A stretch of DNA of 64,000 nucleotides from SW4 sp042466115. Its GTDB lineage: Bacteria > Pseudomonadota > Alphaproteobacteria > Rhodobacterales > Rhodobacteraceae. Both the position numbers and the translations under genes were made by a program. Shown in pieces: positions 23,704-32,389 of the stretch. Position 1 is the stretch's first letter; the number at the start of each line of letters is the position of its first letter. The stretch is taken from the NCBI RefSeq assembly GCF_042466115.1, contig NZ_JAXHBQ010000002.1, positions 16,881 through 80,880 of the forward strand, given 5' to 3'. A model generated the notes under the pieces. The model saw only the letters and a list, made by a program, of their open reading frames with translations. It was not told the DNA's origin and did no database searches.

Positions 23704-24518
23704 TGCTAAGATCAAATTGGCTATTGAGAACCACATTGGCCGGCGCGCTGGCTGCGGGTCTTCAAGTAGCGGCCATCTCTCCAGCCCTCGCCCAAGGTGT
23801 ACCGGTGGTCGACACCCAGAACATCGCACAAAACATCCAGCAACTGCGGCAGATGATCGAAGACGAAATCCTGCAAAACGAGCAGCTGACGCAGCTTCGC
23901 GAACAGCTTGTCACACTCACGGATCAACTCGCGGAGCTGCAACGAACATATGAAGCCCTGACCCGCCTTGCTGAACTCCCTGAGATCATCCGAACCGAGA
24001 TGGAAGACGAGCTGAACGGCCTGCTCGACCAAGAGTTCGGGGACATCCTCGCGACCATCGAGGCAGTCAAGACGGGGGACTTCTCTGGTTTGACTGGCTC
24101 CGGCGCGGGCGAAATCGAAACCCAGATGGATCGCGTGTTGGCTGATCTCGGTTTTGATGACGACACGCTGTCGGACATGGCTACGAGCGGGAACCCCGGC
24201 GCCAATCGCATCGCGACCCAAGCCACGACCGGCGCTCTGGTCTCGGCAGCCGCACAAAACAGCTATGAGGATGCGGGACAATCTCTCGAACGCGTAGACC
24301 GGCTCGTTGGTCTTATCGATGACATGGATGAGTTGAAGGAAAGCATTGATCTCAACACGCGGGTCACTGCAGAGCTTGCCATTGCCCTTGTCGCCATGTG
24401 GCAGCTTGAAGCCATTCAAACCGTCGGTGACGGCACGGGCGGCGTGATCGATGCTGCGACCATCGCCGAAGAGCAACGCTTCATGGATTTCACCCTGCCC
24501 GAATTGCGTGCGGATTGA
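23703..24518 (+). CDS. virB5: VirB5-like minor pilin / type IV secretion protein
   Basis: A 271-residue protein with a signal peptide (cleavage near ALAQ, about residue 31). A long coiled-coil-prone helical region (about 36-115, QQLRQMIEDEILQNEQLTQLREQL and following) is followed by helical sequence to the end. The position between virB4 and virB8, the secretion signal and the helical make-up fit VirB5, the pilus-tip protein; length is slightly above average. The ATG overlaps the last base of the preceding transglycosylase stop. Its ends are related to those of that transglycosylase. Confidence 0.78.
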   Translation: MLRSNWLLRTTLAGALAAGLQVAAISPALAQGVPVVDTQNIAQNIQQLRQMIEDEILQNEQLTQLREQLVTLTDQLAELQRTYEALTRLAELPEIIRTEMEDELNGLLDQEFGDILATIEAVKTGDFSGLTGSGAGEIETQMDRVLADLGFDDDTLSDMATSGNPGANRIATQATTGALVSAAAQNSYEDAGQSLERVDRLVGLIDDMDELKESIDLNTRVTAELAIALVAMWQLEAIQTVGDGTGGVIDAATIAEEQRFMDFTLPELRAD

Positions 24519-24533
24519 CCCGAGGTGTGATGC

Positions 24534-25187
24534 GTGGCGAGTGAGCAAGACATCATCGAAGAAGAACTAGTTTACGGCGCACTCCGTCGAGAGCGGCTCT
24601 GGCAGCGCCTTGGCCTGATTGGTCTCATCTTTGGCATCCTTGGGTGTCTGAGTGCTGCCGCAGTCGCTATCTTGGACGTCGATCCCCCGCCCGTGGTGGT
24701 GCCCTACGATCCCGCAACTGGGTTTGCTCTACCCGAAGCTTCGGTCGGGGCCACCACCGTCACAGAAAATCAGGCCATCATCGAGGCGGAAGTCTTCCGC
24801 TATGTTAGCGACCGCGAGGTTTACAACCAGCTCGACAATGATGTGCGGGTTCGCAGCGTGCTGCGTCGTTCCGATCGGGCCGCCGAAGCCTCCCTGCGCC
24901 AGATCTGGAACAGCGCGAATGCGGATTATCCGCCCACGCTTTACGGCACGAGCGGTCGTCTCGATGTTGAAGTCCTGAGTATCAATCGGATCGGCGTCAA
25001 TCGCGCCACGGTCCGCCTGCGCAAGCGCCTGAATTCCATCAATGGCGTTCAGACCGGCCTCTTCACCGCGACCCTGCTTTTTGAGTTCCGACCCGAGGCC
25101 AGCCGATCCATCGATCAGGTTTGGACCAACCCCTTTGGCTTCACGGTGCTGGAGTATTCCATCCGCTCCGACAGATTGGAGAATTAG
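24534..25187 (+). CDS. virB8: VirB8 family inner-membrane scaffold protein
   Basis: A 217-residue bitopic protein. A short cytoplasmic N terminus and one membrane helix (about 27-47, LGLIGLIFGILGCLSAAAVAIL) are followed by a periplasmic NTF2-like domain (about 75-215, EAEVFRYVSDREVYN...). VirB8 is the nucleation platform of the channel. It uses a GTG start with a GAGG site ten bases before. It ends one base before the TTG of virB9. Confidence 0.88.
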   Translation: MASEQDIIEEELVYGALRRERLWQRLGLIGLIFGILGCLSAAAVAILDVDPPPVVVPYDPATGFALPEASVGATTVTENQAIIEAEVFRYVSDREVYNQLDNDVRVRSVLRRSDRAAEASLRQIWNSANADYPPTLYGTSGRLDVEVLSINRIGVNRATVRLRKRLNSINGVQTGLFTATLLFEFRPEASRSIDQVWTNPFGFTVLEYSIRSDRLEN

Positions 25188-25188
25188 T

Positions 25189-25881
25189 TTGCATAAGTTT
25201 CTCGTCGTGTTCCTAGCTGCCCTGCTTCCCGGCCTTGCCTTGGCCGAGGCCATTCCGCGTGGCGGACCCAACGACAGCCGCGTGCGTCTTGCCACCTATC
25301 AGGAGGCTCAAGTCTATCGCCTGAGCGTATCCCTCACCCACGTGACCACAATCGAATTCGGCGAGGGCGAGAGCATTCGTTCGATCATCGCAGGCGATAC
25401 CGAGGGCTTTGAGATTGACGGTGTGCCGGGCGGTCAGGCCTTCGCGATCAAACCCGTTGCACGTGGGGTCCATACAAATGTGACAGTCTATACCAATCGG
25501 CGCAGCTATTATTTCAACGTTCAGGAAACCCAAAGCCCCACTTTCTACGTGGTGCAGTTCCGCTATCCGGATGACAACACCCGCCCGACCCGCGCCATCG
25601 CGCAACAAGCGCCGAACTATAATTATGGGGCCAGTGCACAGACAGTGTTCACGCCAGCCCGTGTCTGGGATGATGGGACATTCACCTATTTCGAGTTTCC
25701 GCGAAACGCGCCAGTGCCCGCGATTTTCCGCCACACAAACGGTCGCGAGCGGACTGTGAACTCCCAAGCTCAGGACGATGGCGTCATTCGCGTCTCTGGC
25801 GTCAATAATCAGTGGGTTCTACGGCTCGGAGAAGAGCTTGTTTGCATTCAGGCAACCCCATCGGTGGGGGCAGAGTCATGA
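25189..25881 (+). CDS. virB9: VirB9 family outer-membrane core complex protein
   Basis: A 230-residue secreted protein. The start is a TTG at 25189 (GGAG site eight bases upstream), giving a signal peptide ending ALAEA. Beta-rich sequence follows, with conserved VirB9 elements: the C-terminal VFTPARVWDDGTFTYFEFP (lipoprotein-binding domain start) and the final NNQWVLRLGEELVCI. It binds VirB7 and VirB10 to form the outer-membrane ring. The ATG of virB10 overlaps its stop. Confidence 0.9.
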   Translation: MHKFLVVFLAALLPGLALAEAIPRGGPNDSRVRLATYQEAQVYRLSVSLTHVTTIEFGEGESIRSIIAGDTEGFEIDGVPGGQAFAIKPVARGVHTNVTVYTNRRSYYFNVQETQSPTFYVVQFRYPDDNTRPTRAIAQQAPNYNYGASAQTVFTPARVWDDGTFTYFEFPRNAPVPAIFRHTNGRERTVNSQAQDDGVIRVSGVNNQWVLRLGEELVCIQATPSVGAES

Positions 25882-27266
25882 GCGAAACGGGTAACACCGA
25901 ACTAGAGAAGCGTCTCGCAGCTTTGGAGCAAGGCGGCACGCGCCGAACCGCAACCGTACGTCGGCGCTCGCCGCTCTTGGCATTGGTGGTGGCTGTGCTG
26001 ATTGGCGCAGGCGGCTCAGTTTTATACCTACTCTCCCAGTCCAACGACGAGGAGGCCTTGCCCACGGCCACTCCAGACGTATTTCAAAACGAAGGCGACG
26101 GGTTTGGCGCAATCGAAGCGCTTCCTCCGCCCCCTGCCCCCGAAACTGAAATCGTTGTCGTACCCGCTGAGCCTGCGGAGCCAAACGCAGAACTCCTCGC
26201 GCAATTGGCGGCCCTTCAGGCGCAGATCGAAGAATTGCGCAATGCGCCCGAGCCCGTTGTGGAGGAAGACACCGCCGCAGCAGAGGCCATCGATGGCCTG
26301 ACCGCGCAGATCGCTGCCCTACAAGCCGCCTCTGAGGCCGCGCAAAAGCAGTTTCAAGACGAGTTGGCCGCACGTGATCGCGCGCTGGAACAAATCCGTA
26401 TGGATCTTGAACTGGCGCAGCTGGAAGCCAACCGGCCTGCCCCTGCCCCGCTTGGTCCTACCGATGATGAGTTGCGCGCGAGAGAAGAAGAGCGCCTGCG
26501 CCGCGAGGAAGAGGCAAGGCGTCTCGCAGAGCTTGAGCATCGCGCCGCTGAAGAGCGCGCGTTTCAAGCTCGACGAATTGCGTCGCCCACAATCGCCTTT
26601 GGCGGCACATCCGGTGCGGCTGAAACTGCCCTGTCCGAGCGCACTTTCGGCGACGTCACCGACTTTGTCCTGAATGGCGCGCTGCCAACATCCGTTACGC
26701 AATCCGAAGTGATCGCCAATCCTTCAAACACCATCATCCAAGGCACGATGATCCAGGCCGTGATGGAAACCGCGCTCGATAGCTCGCTGCCCGGCCAGAC
26801 CCGTGCGGTGGTGTCAGAAGATGTCTTCAGCTTCGATGGGACGCAGCTTCTGATCCCGCGCGGCTCCCGGCTGATCGGGCGGTATCGCTCCGGCATCGAT
26901 ATCGCGCAGCGGCGCGTCACCATCGCATGGGATCGGATCATCCTGCCAGACAATCAAACCATCCGGATCAGCTCTTTTGGTGGGGATGAATTGGGGCGCT
27001 CCGGCGTGACAGGGTTTGTCGACACGCGCTTTGATGAACGTTTCGGGTCCGCGGCGCTGATTTCTCTCATCTCGGCGGCCCCAAGTGCTGCCGCCGCCTC
27101 CGTAGACGATGAGGCCGCCGCAGATGTAATGAGCGACGTGGGCGATGATCTGGCCGATGCTACCGACAGCGTCATTGGCGACTACCTCTCCATCGGCCCT
27201 GTCATCTATGTCGATCAAGGCGCACGTGTCACCGTGATGGTAGACCGTGATCTGGAGATTTTTTGA
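25878..27266 (+). CDS. virB10: VirB10/TrbI family energy-transducing channel protein
   Basis: A 462-residue protein. A cytoplasmic N terminus and one membrane helix (about 35-55) are followed by a proline/alanine-rich and coiled-coil region (about 80-225, many EAR/EEL repeats). The C-terminal TrbI beta-barrel domain (about 270-460) has the typical IIQGTMIQAVMETALDSSLPG, LIPRGSRLIGRYRSG and RVTIAWDRIILPDNQ segments. It spans both membranes and links ATP hydrolysis to channel opening. The start overlaps the virB9 stop by four bases. Confidence 0.93.
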   Translation: MSETGNTELEKRLAALEQGGTRRTATVRRRSPLLALVVAVLIGAGGSVLYLLSQSNDEEALPTATPDVFQNEGDGFGAIEALPPPPAPETEIVVVPAEPAEPNAELLAQLAALQAQIEELRNAPEPVVEEDTAAAEAIDGLTAQIAALQAASEAAQKQFQDELAARDRALEQIRMDLELAQLEANRPAPAPLGPTDDELRAREEERLRREEEARRLAELEHRAAEERAFQARRIASPTIAFGGTSGAAETALSERTFGDVTDFVLNGALPTSVTQSEVIANPSNTIIQGTMIQAVMETALDSSLPGQTRAVVSEDVFSFDGTQLLIPRGSRLIGRYRSGIDIAQRRVTIAWDRIILPDNQTIRISSFGGDELGRSGVTGFVDTRFDERFGSAALISLISAAPSAAAASVDDEAAADVMSDVGDDLADATDSVIGDYLSIGPVIYVDQGARVTVMVDRDLEIF

Positions 27267-27269
27267 CCG

Positions 27270-28256
27270 ATGTCACTGAGCTATCTCCAAACCTCGCTTG
27301 ATAAGCTCGACGCCGCAGCCCGCGATGATGTCATCGAGATTTGCATCAATCCGGACGGCGCCTGTTGGGGTGAGTTCCAGGGCGATCATTTCATGCGGCT
27401 GCTCGATCAACGGTTGTCAGAGACGGACGTCAGAGACCTCGGCAACCAGATCGCCTCCAGCGCCAATACCACCATGAGCAAGGACAGGCCCATCGTCTCG
27501 GTCTCAATCGCCTATCGGGATCGTCCAATCCGGGCACAAGTGATTACCCCGCCCGCAGTCCTGTCCGCCATGTCAATCAGTCTGCGCTTCTTCTCCAGCC
27601 TGCCACTCGACGGGATCGAACTGAGATTCTTGTTTGGAAAGGAACGCAAGCTCGAAGAACTGCGTCTTGAGAAAACCCAACAACTGCGCGCAGTCGTGGC
27701 ATCCGGCGTGATCGACGATGCGCTGGCCTTTTGCGTTGAGAATAGGCTCAACATGATCGTCTCGGGTGGTACCTCGACCGGCAAAACCGTGGCAGCCCGC
27801 AAAATTCTTTCCCATGTCGGCACTGAGGAGCGGATTATCACGATTGAGGAGGCTGCCGAGCTTCTGCCCGCACAACCAAACGTGGTGACGCTTATCGCCA
27901 ACCGCGATGCAGCGTTCCAAACCGCAGATGTGCTTCTGACCGCGACGCTGCGCATGCGGCCAGATCGGATCATCCTTGGCGAGGTGCGCGGTAAAGAGGC
28001 CATGACCTTCTTGGAAGCCATCAACACCGGTCACGGCGGATCAATGACCACGCTTCACGCCGAAACCCCGCAACTGGCGGTGCAGCGTTTGGCGATTGCG
28101 GCGCTGAAGACCGAGATCCCGATGACCTATGCGGACATGGTTCGCTACATCGAAAACTCCATCGACGTGATCATCCAGGCCGGCCGTCATGACGGAAAAC
28201 GCGGCATCACAGAGTTCTACCTCCCCGCATCCGAGCAGATAGGAGCATCCCCATGA
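27270..28256 (+). CDS. virB11: VirB11 family traffic ATPase
   Basis: A 328-residue hexameric ATPase. An N-terminal domain (1-145) precedes the RecA-like domain with Walker A GGTSTGKT (about 168-175), the Asp box EERIITIEEAAELL and Walker B RPDRIILGEVRG. His box GHGGSMTTLHAETP is clear near 250-265. VirB11 switches the VirB4/VirD4 machinery between pilus assembly and DNA transfer. It starts three bases after virB10, and its stop overlaps the start of a DUF4177 gene. Confidence 0.93.
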   Translation: MSLSYLQTSLDKLDAAARDDVIEICINPDGACWGEFQGDHFMRLLDQRLSETDVRDLGNQIASSANTTMSKDRPIVSVSIAYRDRPIRAQVITPPAVLSAMSISLRFFSSLPLDGIELRFLFGKERKLEELRLEKTQQLRAVVASGVIDDALAFCVENRLNMIVSGGTSTGKTVAARKILSHVGTEERIITIEEAAELLPAQPNVVTLIANRDAAFQTADVLLTATLRMRPDRIILGEVRGKEAMTFLEAINTGHGGSMTTLHAETPQLAVQRLAIAALKTEIPMTYADMVRYIENSIDVIIQAGRHDGKRGITEFYLPASEQIGASP

Positions 28257-28456
28257 AGACCTTTGAATATGAAATCCTCTCCTTCCCGATGACCCGTAAA
28301 ACCAGCCTTATTGATATGCAGGCCGATCTGAACGCAAAGGGCGCAGAAGGCTGGGAGGTTGTGTCGATCAGCACGTCCGAGTTTGCCAATATCGGTCACA
28401 CAGTCTTCTTGAAGCGAGAGACGGCGAGCAAAACAGGTGTTGGGGCAGCCTCGTGA
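28253..28456 (+). CDS. DUF4177-like small protein
   Basis: A 67-residue cytoplasmic protein. It has the DUF4177 pattern: an N-terminal strand (KTFEYEILSF), then a helix with LNAKGAEGWEVVSIS and a final strand ending in FLKRE. The function of the family is not established. It is coupled to virB11 by an ATGA overlap and to the following secreted protein by a GTG/stop overlap, so it is made with the secretion system. Confidence 0.75.
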   Translation: MKTFEYEILSFPMTRKTSLIDMQADLNAKGAEGWEVVSISTSEFANIGHTVFLKRETASKTGVGAAS

Positions 28457-28866
28457 TGGCGCGCACTCATCATGTTGTGCTGATCTCTCTGGCTTTGGGC
28501 TCAGCTGCGCCGCCTTCAACAGCGGAGTGCAACCTGGTTCCGAGCCTCGAGCGAAGCTTCGATGTCTGCCCAGACCGACCGGCCGAGCCCGATTGGATGA
28601 AGAACATTCCGCTGCGCGACGCCTACCAACGGGTTTTGGTCCAAGATATCTACCGTGCGCAGAACATAGAACGCATCGTCGGGGCCGAAAGCTGCACCTG
28701 CGAGGTCCGTTTCCCATCCTGGGAGGCGGCAGAAGCCACCTTCCGAAACAACCACACCAACACCGACCGCTGGGAAATGCTGGAAGCTTCTGATGGCTAC
28801 AATCGCCGCGCCAATGAGCTGCGTCTCGAGGCCAAAGCGATCTGCGACGCTGCAGGCAATTGGTGA
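28453..28866 (+). CDS. Cysteine-containing secreted protein inside the virB operon
   Basis: A protein of 136-137 residues with a signal peptide (cleavage near STAE, residue 25). The mature part has five cysteines (NCNL-type ECNLV, DVCPD, SCTCEV pair and AICDA), suggesting disulfides. GTG 28453 or ATG 28456 start. No known domain is recognised. It lies between virB11 and virB6 and is coupled to its neighbours; an accessory periplasmic part of the channel is plausible. Confidence 0.65.
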   Translation: MMARTHHVVLISLALGSAAPPSTAECNLVPSLERSFDVCPDRPAEPDWMKNIPLRDAYQRVLVQDIYRAQNIERIVGAESCTCEVRFPSWEAAEATFRNNHTNTDRWEMLEASDGYNRRANELRLEAKAICDAAGNW

Positions 28867-28878
28867 GGTTGATCAGTA

Positions 28879-29955
28879 ATGAGCGTTGTCACCTACTTCG
28901 TTGAAACCTCCCAAGGCTATCTTGATACCGCCGCCGAAACCCAGTTCGGCTCGGTCGCGGCGACGGTCGGTACACTCTTGATCCTCGGGACAACACTTGT
29001 GGTGATCCTCGTCTTCCTCAACATGATCTATCAATACAAAGCCATGGACGGGCGAACGGCCTTCTGGCTGGCGGTCAAGATTGGACTCATTGGGATATTT
29101 GCGACGAACTGGGTGCAGTTCAACGCGCTGTCCTCTGCGATCCTCAACGGGATCGACAGCATTGCAGGCGCGCTCGTCGCTTCTGTCGGTGGCGGCGTCC
29201 CCGGTCCTTCTGGCACCTTCGCGGAAGAATTTGACCGCCTGATTGCGGAGCTTGGGGAGTACCTCAATGCGGCTGGATCAGAGCTGAACTGGATGGCGGG
29301 GGCCATGCTGGACATCGTTGGCGTCCTCATGCTGTCGATCTTGGGCGGATTGGCTGCGTTTATTCTGGTGGCGTCGCGCCTGATGATCGCACTCCTCATC
29401 GGCATTGCACCTGTGATGATCTTCCTGACGCTCTTTGACGTCACCAAGGACTACTTTGCACGCTGGCTGTCAGCCTTGGTGTCCTTCGCCATCTATCCGA
29501 TTGTGGTGGCCGGCGTGTTCGCGACAATCACTGGGGTGTCTTCCGCGTTGATCGGCGAGCTTGGCGATCCTGAGGGAGCAACCAATATTGGAGCTCTTAT
29601 CCCCTTCTTCATGATGGTGCTGATGGCCAAAGGTTTTATCATCGCGACGCCGTTTATTGTGCGGGCGGTCTCTGGGAATATCATGATGCCCGCGCTGTCG
29701 GGTGGCCTGAGTGGAAGCTACGGATTCATGCGGGCGGCCATGGGCAATCAACAGGCTTACAATCGCTATCTGGTTGGTGGTGCAAGTGGGGCTGAATATG
29801 CGGCTCTAAGAGCCCGTCAGTTCTTTGGTGCGCAGCAAATGCCGCAAAGGCCGGGGATGTCACAGGTCGCACCTGCGTCGGGCAAGCCGTCTACAGGAAC
29901 CGGGTCGCAGATGTTGGCGCAACTGGCACGTTTGGGAAGGTTGGGGAGACGTTGA
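28879..29955 (+). CDS. virB6: VirB6/TrbL family polytopic channel protein
   Basis: A 358-residue inner-membrane protein with about five to six helices (for example 32-50, 65-85, 145-175, 195-230, 240-260). It has the VirB6 core, including the Trp-containing RWLSALVSFAIYPIVV helix. VirB6 forms part of the translocation pathway in the inner membrane. The C-terminal tail (about 300-358) is polar and proline/glycine-rich. It starts 12 bp after the preceding secreted-protein gene and appears to end the operon. Confidence 0.88.
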   Translation: MSVVTYFVETSQGYLDTAAETQFGSVAATVGTLLILGTTLVVILVFLNMIYQYKAMDGRTAFWLAVKIGLIGIFATNWVQFNALSSAILNGIDSIAGALVASVGGGVPGPSGTFAEEFDRLIAELGEYLNAAGSELNWMAGAMLDIVGVLMLSILGGLAAFILVASRLMIALLIGIAPVMIFLTLFDVTKDYFARWLSALVSFAIYPIVVAGVFATITGVSSALIGELGDPEGATNIGALIPFFMMVLMAKGFIIATPFIVRAVSGNIMMPALSGGLSGSYGFMRAAMGNQQAYNRYLVGGASGAEYAALRARQFFGAQQMPQRPGMSQVAPASGKPSTGTGSQMLAQLARLGRLGRR

Positions 29956-30060
29956 TGGTCAAGTGCGAACAGCGGCTTTGGTCTTTTTCTCAGCCGGACG
30001 TCAATTTCGCTGTGTTCCGACCGGCGTCGATGGAAACAAGTCTTGCACAAGGATAGAAGA

Positions 30061-31458
30061 ATGGATGAGACAACGTCGCTCAAACACGCATCAATGAAAG
30101 ATTTGCCACTAGAGCTGGTCCAAGCAATCCTGCGTTCAGCAGTCAATGGAAGATCTGTCGGGCTTGAAGAGGCAATACGGACTCTGGATTGCGATGCCCA
30201 TCATGCCGACCGCGTTTTGCGCCAGATGGCCGAGGCTGGGTATTTGGAGCCCGCCGACATTCTTGATGGTTTGTTCTATTGGCAGCTAACGCCGAACGGG
30301 ACTCGCCTGGCAATGGAGCCCAAGCGAAAGCGTATCGGGCGCGATAAAGTTCAGGCCATCGTTTCTGAACTTCTCGCCCGTGCCCAAGTTATCAACACCG
30401 ATCCTGATCGCCTGCAACGTATCACCTTAAGGCTGTTCGGCAGCGCGCTTGAGAAGCGAGACGACTACGGTGACGTTGATGTCTCCATTGCGTATATGCG
30501 GCGCCAGCTGAGCGATATCGAACGTGAGCGCGTCGAAAATGCACTGAAAGCCCGCCAAAGCAAGTCAGATCGCCAAACCTTTCACGGGCGGCTCATGGGA
30601 GCGGAACGTCAGGATACGCGCGAGATCATGGCGTTCTTGAAAAAGGGCCTACCTCATCTTTCGCTCATGAACGATGATCCTATGGACCTCGGGACACCCT
30701 ACCGCTGGCTGGTCAACCACGAAGTGAAACCGGACAGACCAGTTGATGTTCCCGACGATATCGTTCGACCCAATGCGCCCTCAACTCTCGACCAACGCTC
30801 CAGAAGGCCGCTACCGCCCATTACGTTGATTGAAGCACGACACAGAGCCATTTCTGCTACAACCAAAGTTGCGATTGATGACATGCACATAGGTCTAGAA
30901 GATGCAGCCACGCTCGACGAAAAAATGTGGTCTCCAAAGGTGACCCGCAAAGGCGCATTCGTTGCCAACGACATCAGAAGTGAGAAACGGGTCAAATTCG
31001 CCGGGTTTCAGCACTTATGTCCCATCTGGAAGCAGGAGTTAGGCGGCGTAGCGATGTTGAAGGAAGCCCTCGACTGGTGCGATGAACATAAGGTTTGGGT
31101 CAGGGATCTATTTCCGAGAGTTTCAATCCAACGATCCGACCGAATGCACGTCATACGCCTCGGGTTGGGCGATGATCTGATCTATTTCAATATCGGTGGT
31201 AAATCGACAACTGGGAGCCTGCTGCCTAGAAATCGAACACGCGTTTCCAAAATAGACTTAGCCGGCGCCTATGCGGTCGGAAAGGCGCTCTCCAAGATGT
31301 ATGATGAAGGTCGGTGCGCGAAAATGCCTTGGTTCAGCGCCGAGATTTTGCTTCCATTAGTCGAAGTTGAAAAGCTTCCAGAGTTCCCGCGATTGCTCAA
31401 GGTTGGAGAGTTTCACGAGAATGCGTTTTGCGGCCTGCGAGAGGTTGAGCTTTATTAA
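30061..31458 (+). CDS. HTH-nucleotidyltransferase fusion protein of unknown function
   Basis: A 465-residue soluble protein. The N-terminal part (about 10-90) reads as a winged helix-turn-helix (VGLEEAIRTL...ADRVLRQMAEAGYL...WQLTPNGTRLAM). Residues about 125-145 carry a Pol-beta-type nucleotidyltransferase motif, LFGSALEKRDDYGDVDVSI, with GS followed by the DxD pair. The C-terminal 200 residues (KVTRKGAFVAND..., FAGFQHLCPIWKQELGG, LGDDLIYFNIGGKS) are not recognised. Start at ATG 30061 with AAGGA seven bases upstream; an upstream in-frame TTG adds six residues. It stands alone behind virB6. Minimal nucleotidyltransferases of this kind occur in toxin-antitoxin and defence systems, but no partner gene is adjacent. 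Confidence 0.6.
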   Translation: MDETTSLKHASMKDLPLELVQAILRSAVNGRSVGLEEAIRTLDCDAHHADRVLRQMAEAGYLEPADILDGLFYWQLTPNGTRLAMEPKRKRIGRDKVQAIVSELLARAQVINTDPDRLQRITLRLFGSALEKRDDYGDVDVSIAYMRRQLSDIERERVENALKARQSKSDRQTFHGRLMGAERQDTREIMAFLKKGLPHLSLMNDDPMDLGTPYRWLVNHEVKPDRPVDVPDDIVRPNAPSTLDQRSRRPLPPITLIEARHRAISATTKVAIDDMHIGLEDAATLDEKMWSPKVTRKGAFVANDIRSEKRVKFAGFQHLCPIWKQELGGVAMLKEALDWCDEHKVWVRDLFPRVSIQRSDRMHVIRLGLGDDLIYFNIGGKSTTGSLLPRNRTRVSKIDLAGAYAVGKALSKMYDEGRCAKMPWFSAEILLPLVEVEKLPEFPRLLKVGEFHENAFCGLREVELY

Positions 31459-31526
31459 GCTGATGGGTCTATATTTGCCGTGCGAACGGAAATGTCATTG
31501 GGCAACTGATCAGCAGTGATTGGTTA

Positions 31527-31543
31527 AGCCGTCGTTCGCTGCG
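31527..31543 (+). repeat. Copy 1 of a 17 bp direct repeat flanking the GST gene
   Basis: The sequence AGCCGTCGTTCGCTGCG occurs here and, with one mismatch, at 32355-32371 in the same orientation. The two copies bracket the glutathione S-transferase gene. Similar CGTTCGCTGCG-containing intergenic repeats are, from memory, common in Rhodobacterales genomes. Confidence 0.5.
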
Positions 31544-31642
31544 CAGTGTGCGAATTGGTAAGTTGCGGACTTTGCTGCCGTTGGACCTTCTGTTTTCGAT
31601 GGCCGCTTTTTGCACAGGCCATTCTTATGGTAGGAGGCATGG

Positions 31643-32290
31643 ATGGAATATTCAGTCATTCTTCGCGGCTATCGCTACAGTGTTTACAATCGTATTGCGC
31701 GAGTAGTGCTGCACGAGAAGGGTGTCGCGTACAGCACTGAAGAAATTGATCCCTTCGCAACCAATGTCTCGGAGGACTATCTCAAGCTGCATCCATTTGG
31801 ACGGGTGCCTGTCCTAAGCCACGGCAAGTTTGATGTATTCGAAACTTCCGCAATCGCTCAGTATGTCAATGCGGCTTTTGAGGGGCCGGAATTGATGCCA
31901 ACCGAAGCTGAGACACTGGCACGTGTCACGCAGGTGATCTCGATTGTCGATAGTTACGGTTATCGACCCATGGTCCGACAGGTTTTTGCCCATCGAGTTT
32001 TTCGGCCCGCTTTCGGTGAAGTCGCAGATGAAGCTGAAGTCACAGCAGGCATCGATGCGTCTCACACTGTACTAGGTGCACTGAACAACATCGCGAAAGA
32101 GGGCCGCGTCTTGGATGGCCAAAGTATCACCGTCGCAGACTGCCACCTAGCGCCGATGATCGCCTACTTTGTGCAATCACGGGAGGGTGCTGGTGCATTG
32201 AAGGCTCACAAAAAACTCGCTGACTGGTGGGCAACCGTGTCCCAGCGAGAAAGCCTCCAAGCCACCGCACCCGGTCTTCCAAGCAAATGA
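31643..32290 (+). CDS. Glutathione S-transferase family protein
   Basis: A 215-residue soluble protein. The N-terminal thioredoxin-like domain (1-78) shows the VPVLSHG cis-proline loop and ETSAIAQYV (E-T/S-x-A-I glutathione-binding element). The C-terminal all-helical domain contains the ITVADCHLAPM motif (N-capping box S/T-x-x-D, about 168-178). The substrate is unknown. It has an AGGAGG site before the start and stands alone between the orphan nucleotidyltransferase gene and virD4, bracketed by short direct repeats, so it may be an inserted cargo gene. Confidence 0.9.
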   Translation: MEYSVILRGYRYSVYNRIARVVLHEKGVAYSTEEIDPFATNVSEDYLKLHPFGRVPVLSHGKFDVFETSAIAQYVNAAFEGPELMPTEAETLARVTQVISIVDSYGYRPMVRQVFAHRVFRPAFGEVADEAEVTAGIDASHTVLGALNNIAKEGRVLDGQSITVADCHLAPMIAYFVQSREGAGALKAHKKLADWWATVSQRESLQATAPGLPSK

Positions 32291-32354
32291 CTCAATGTGC
32301 CATTCCGGAAGCCGCCATTCATGCAACGCGCAGCAACGGTCACTCTGGGCTCCT

Positions 32355-32371
32355 AGCCGCCGTTCGCTGCG
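32355..32371 (+). repeat. Copy 2 of the 17 bp direct repeat flanking the GST gene
   Basis: AGCCGCCGTTCGCTGCG, one mismatch from the copy at 31527-31543, same orientation, in the gap between the GST gene and the end of virD4. Confidence 0.5.
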
Positions 32372-32389
32372 ACTTGCACAAATGGTTGC

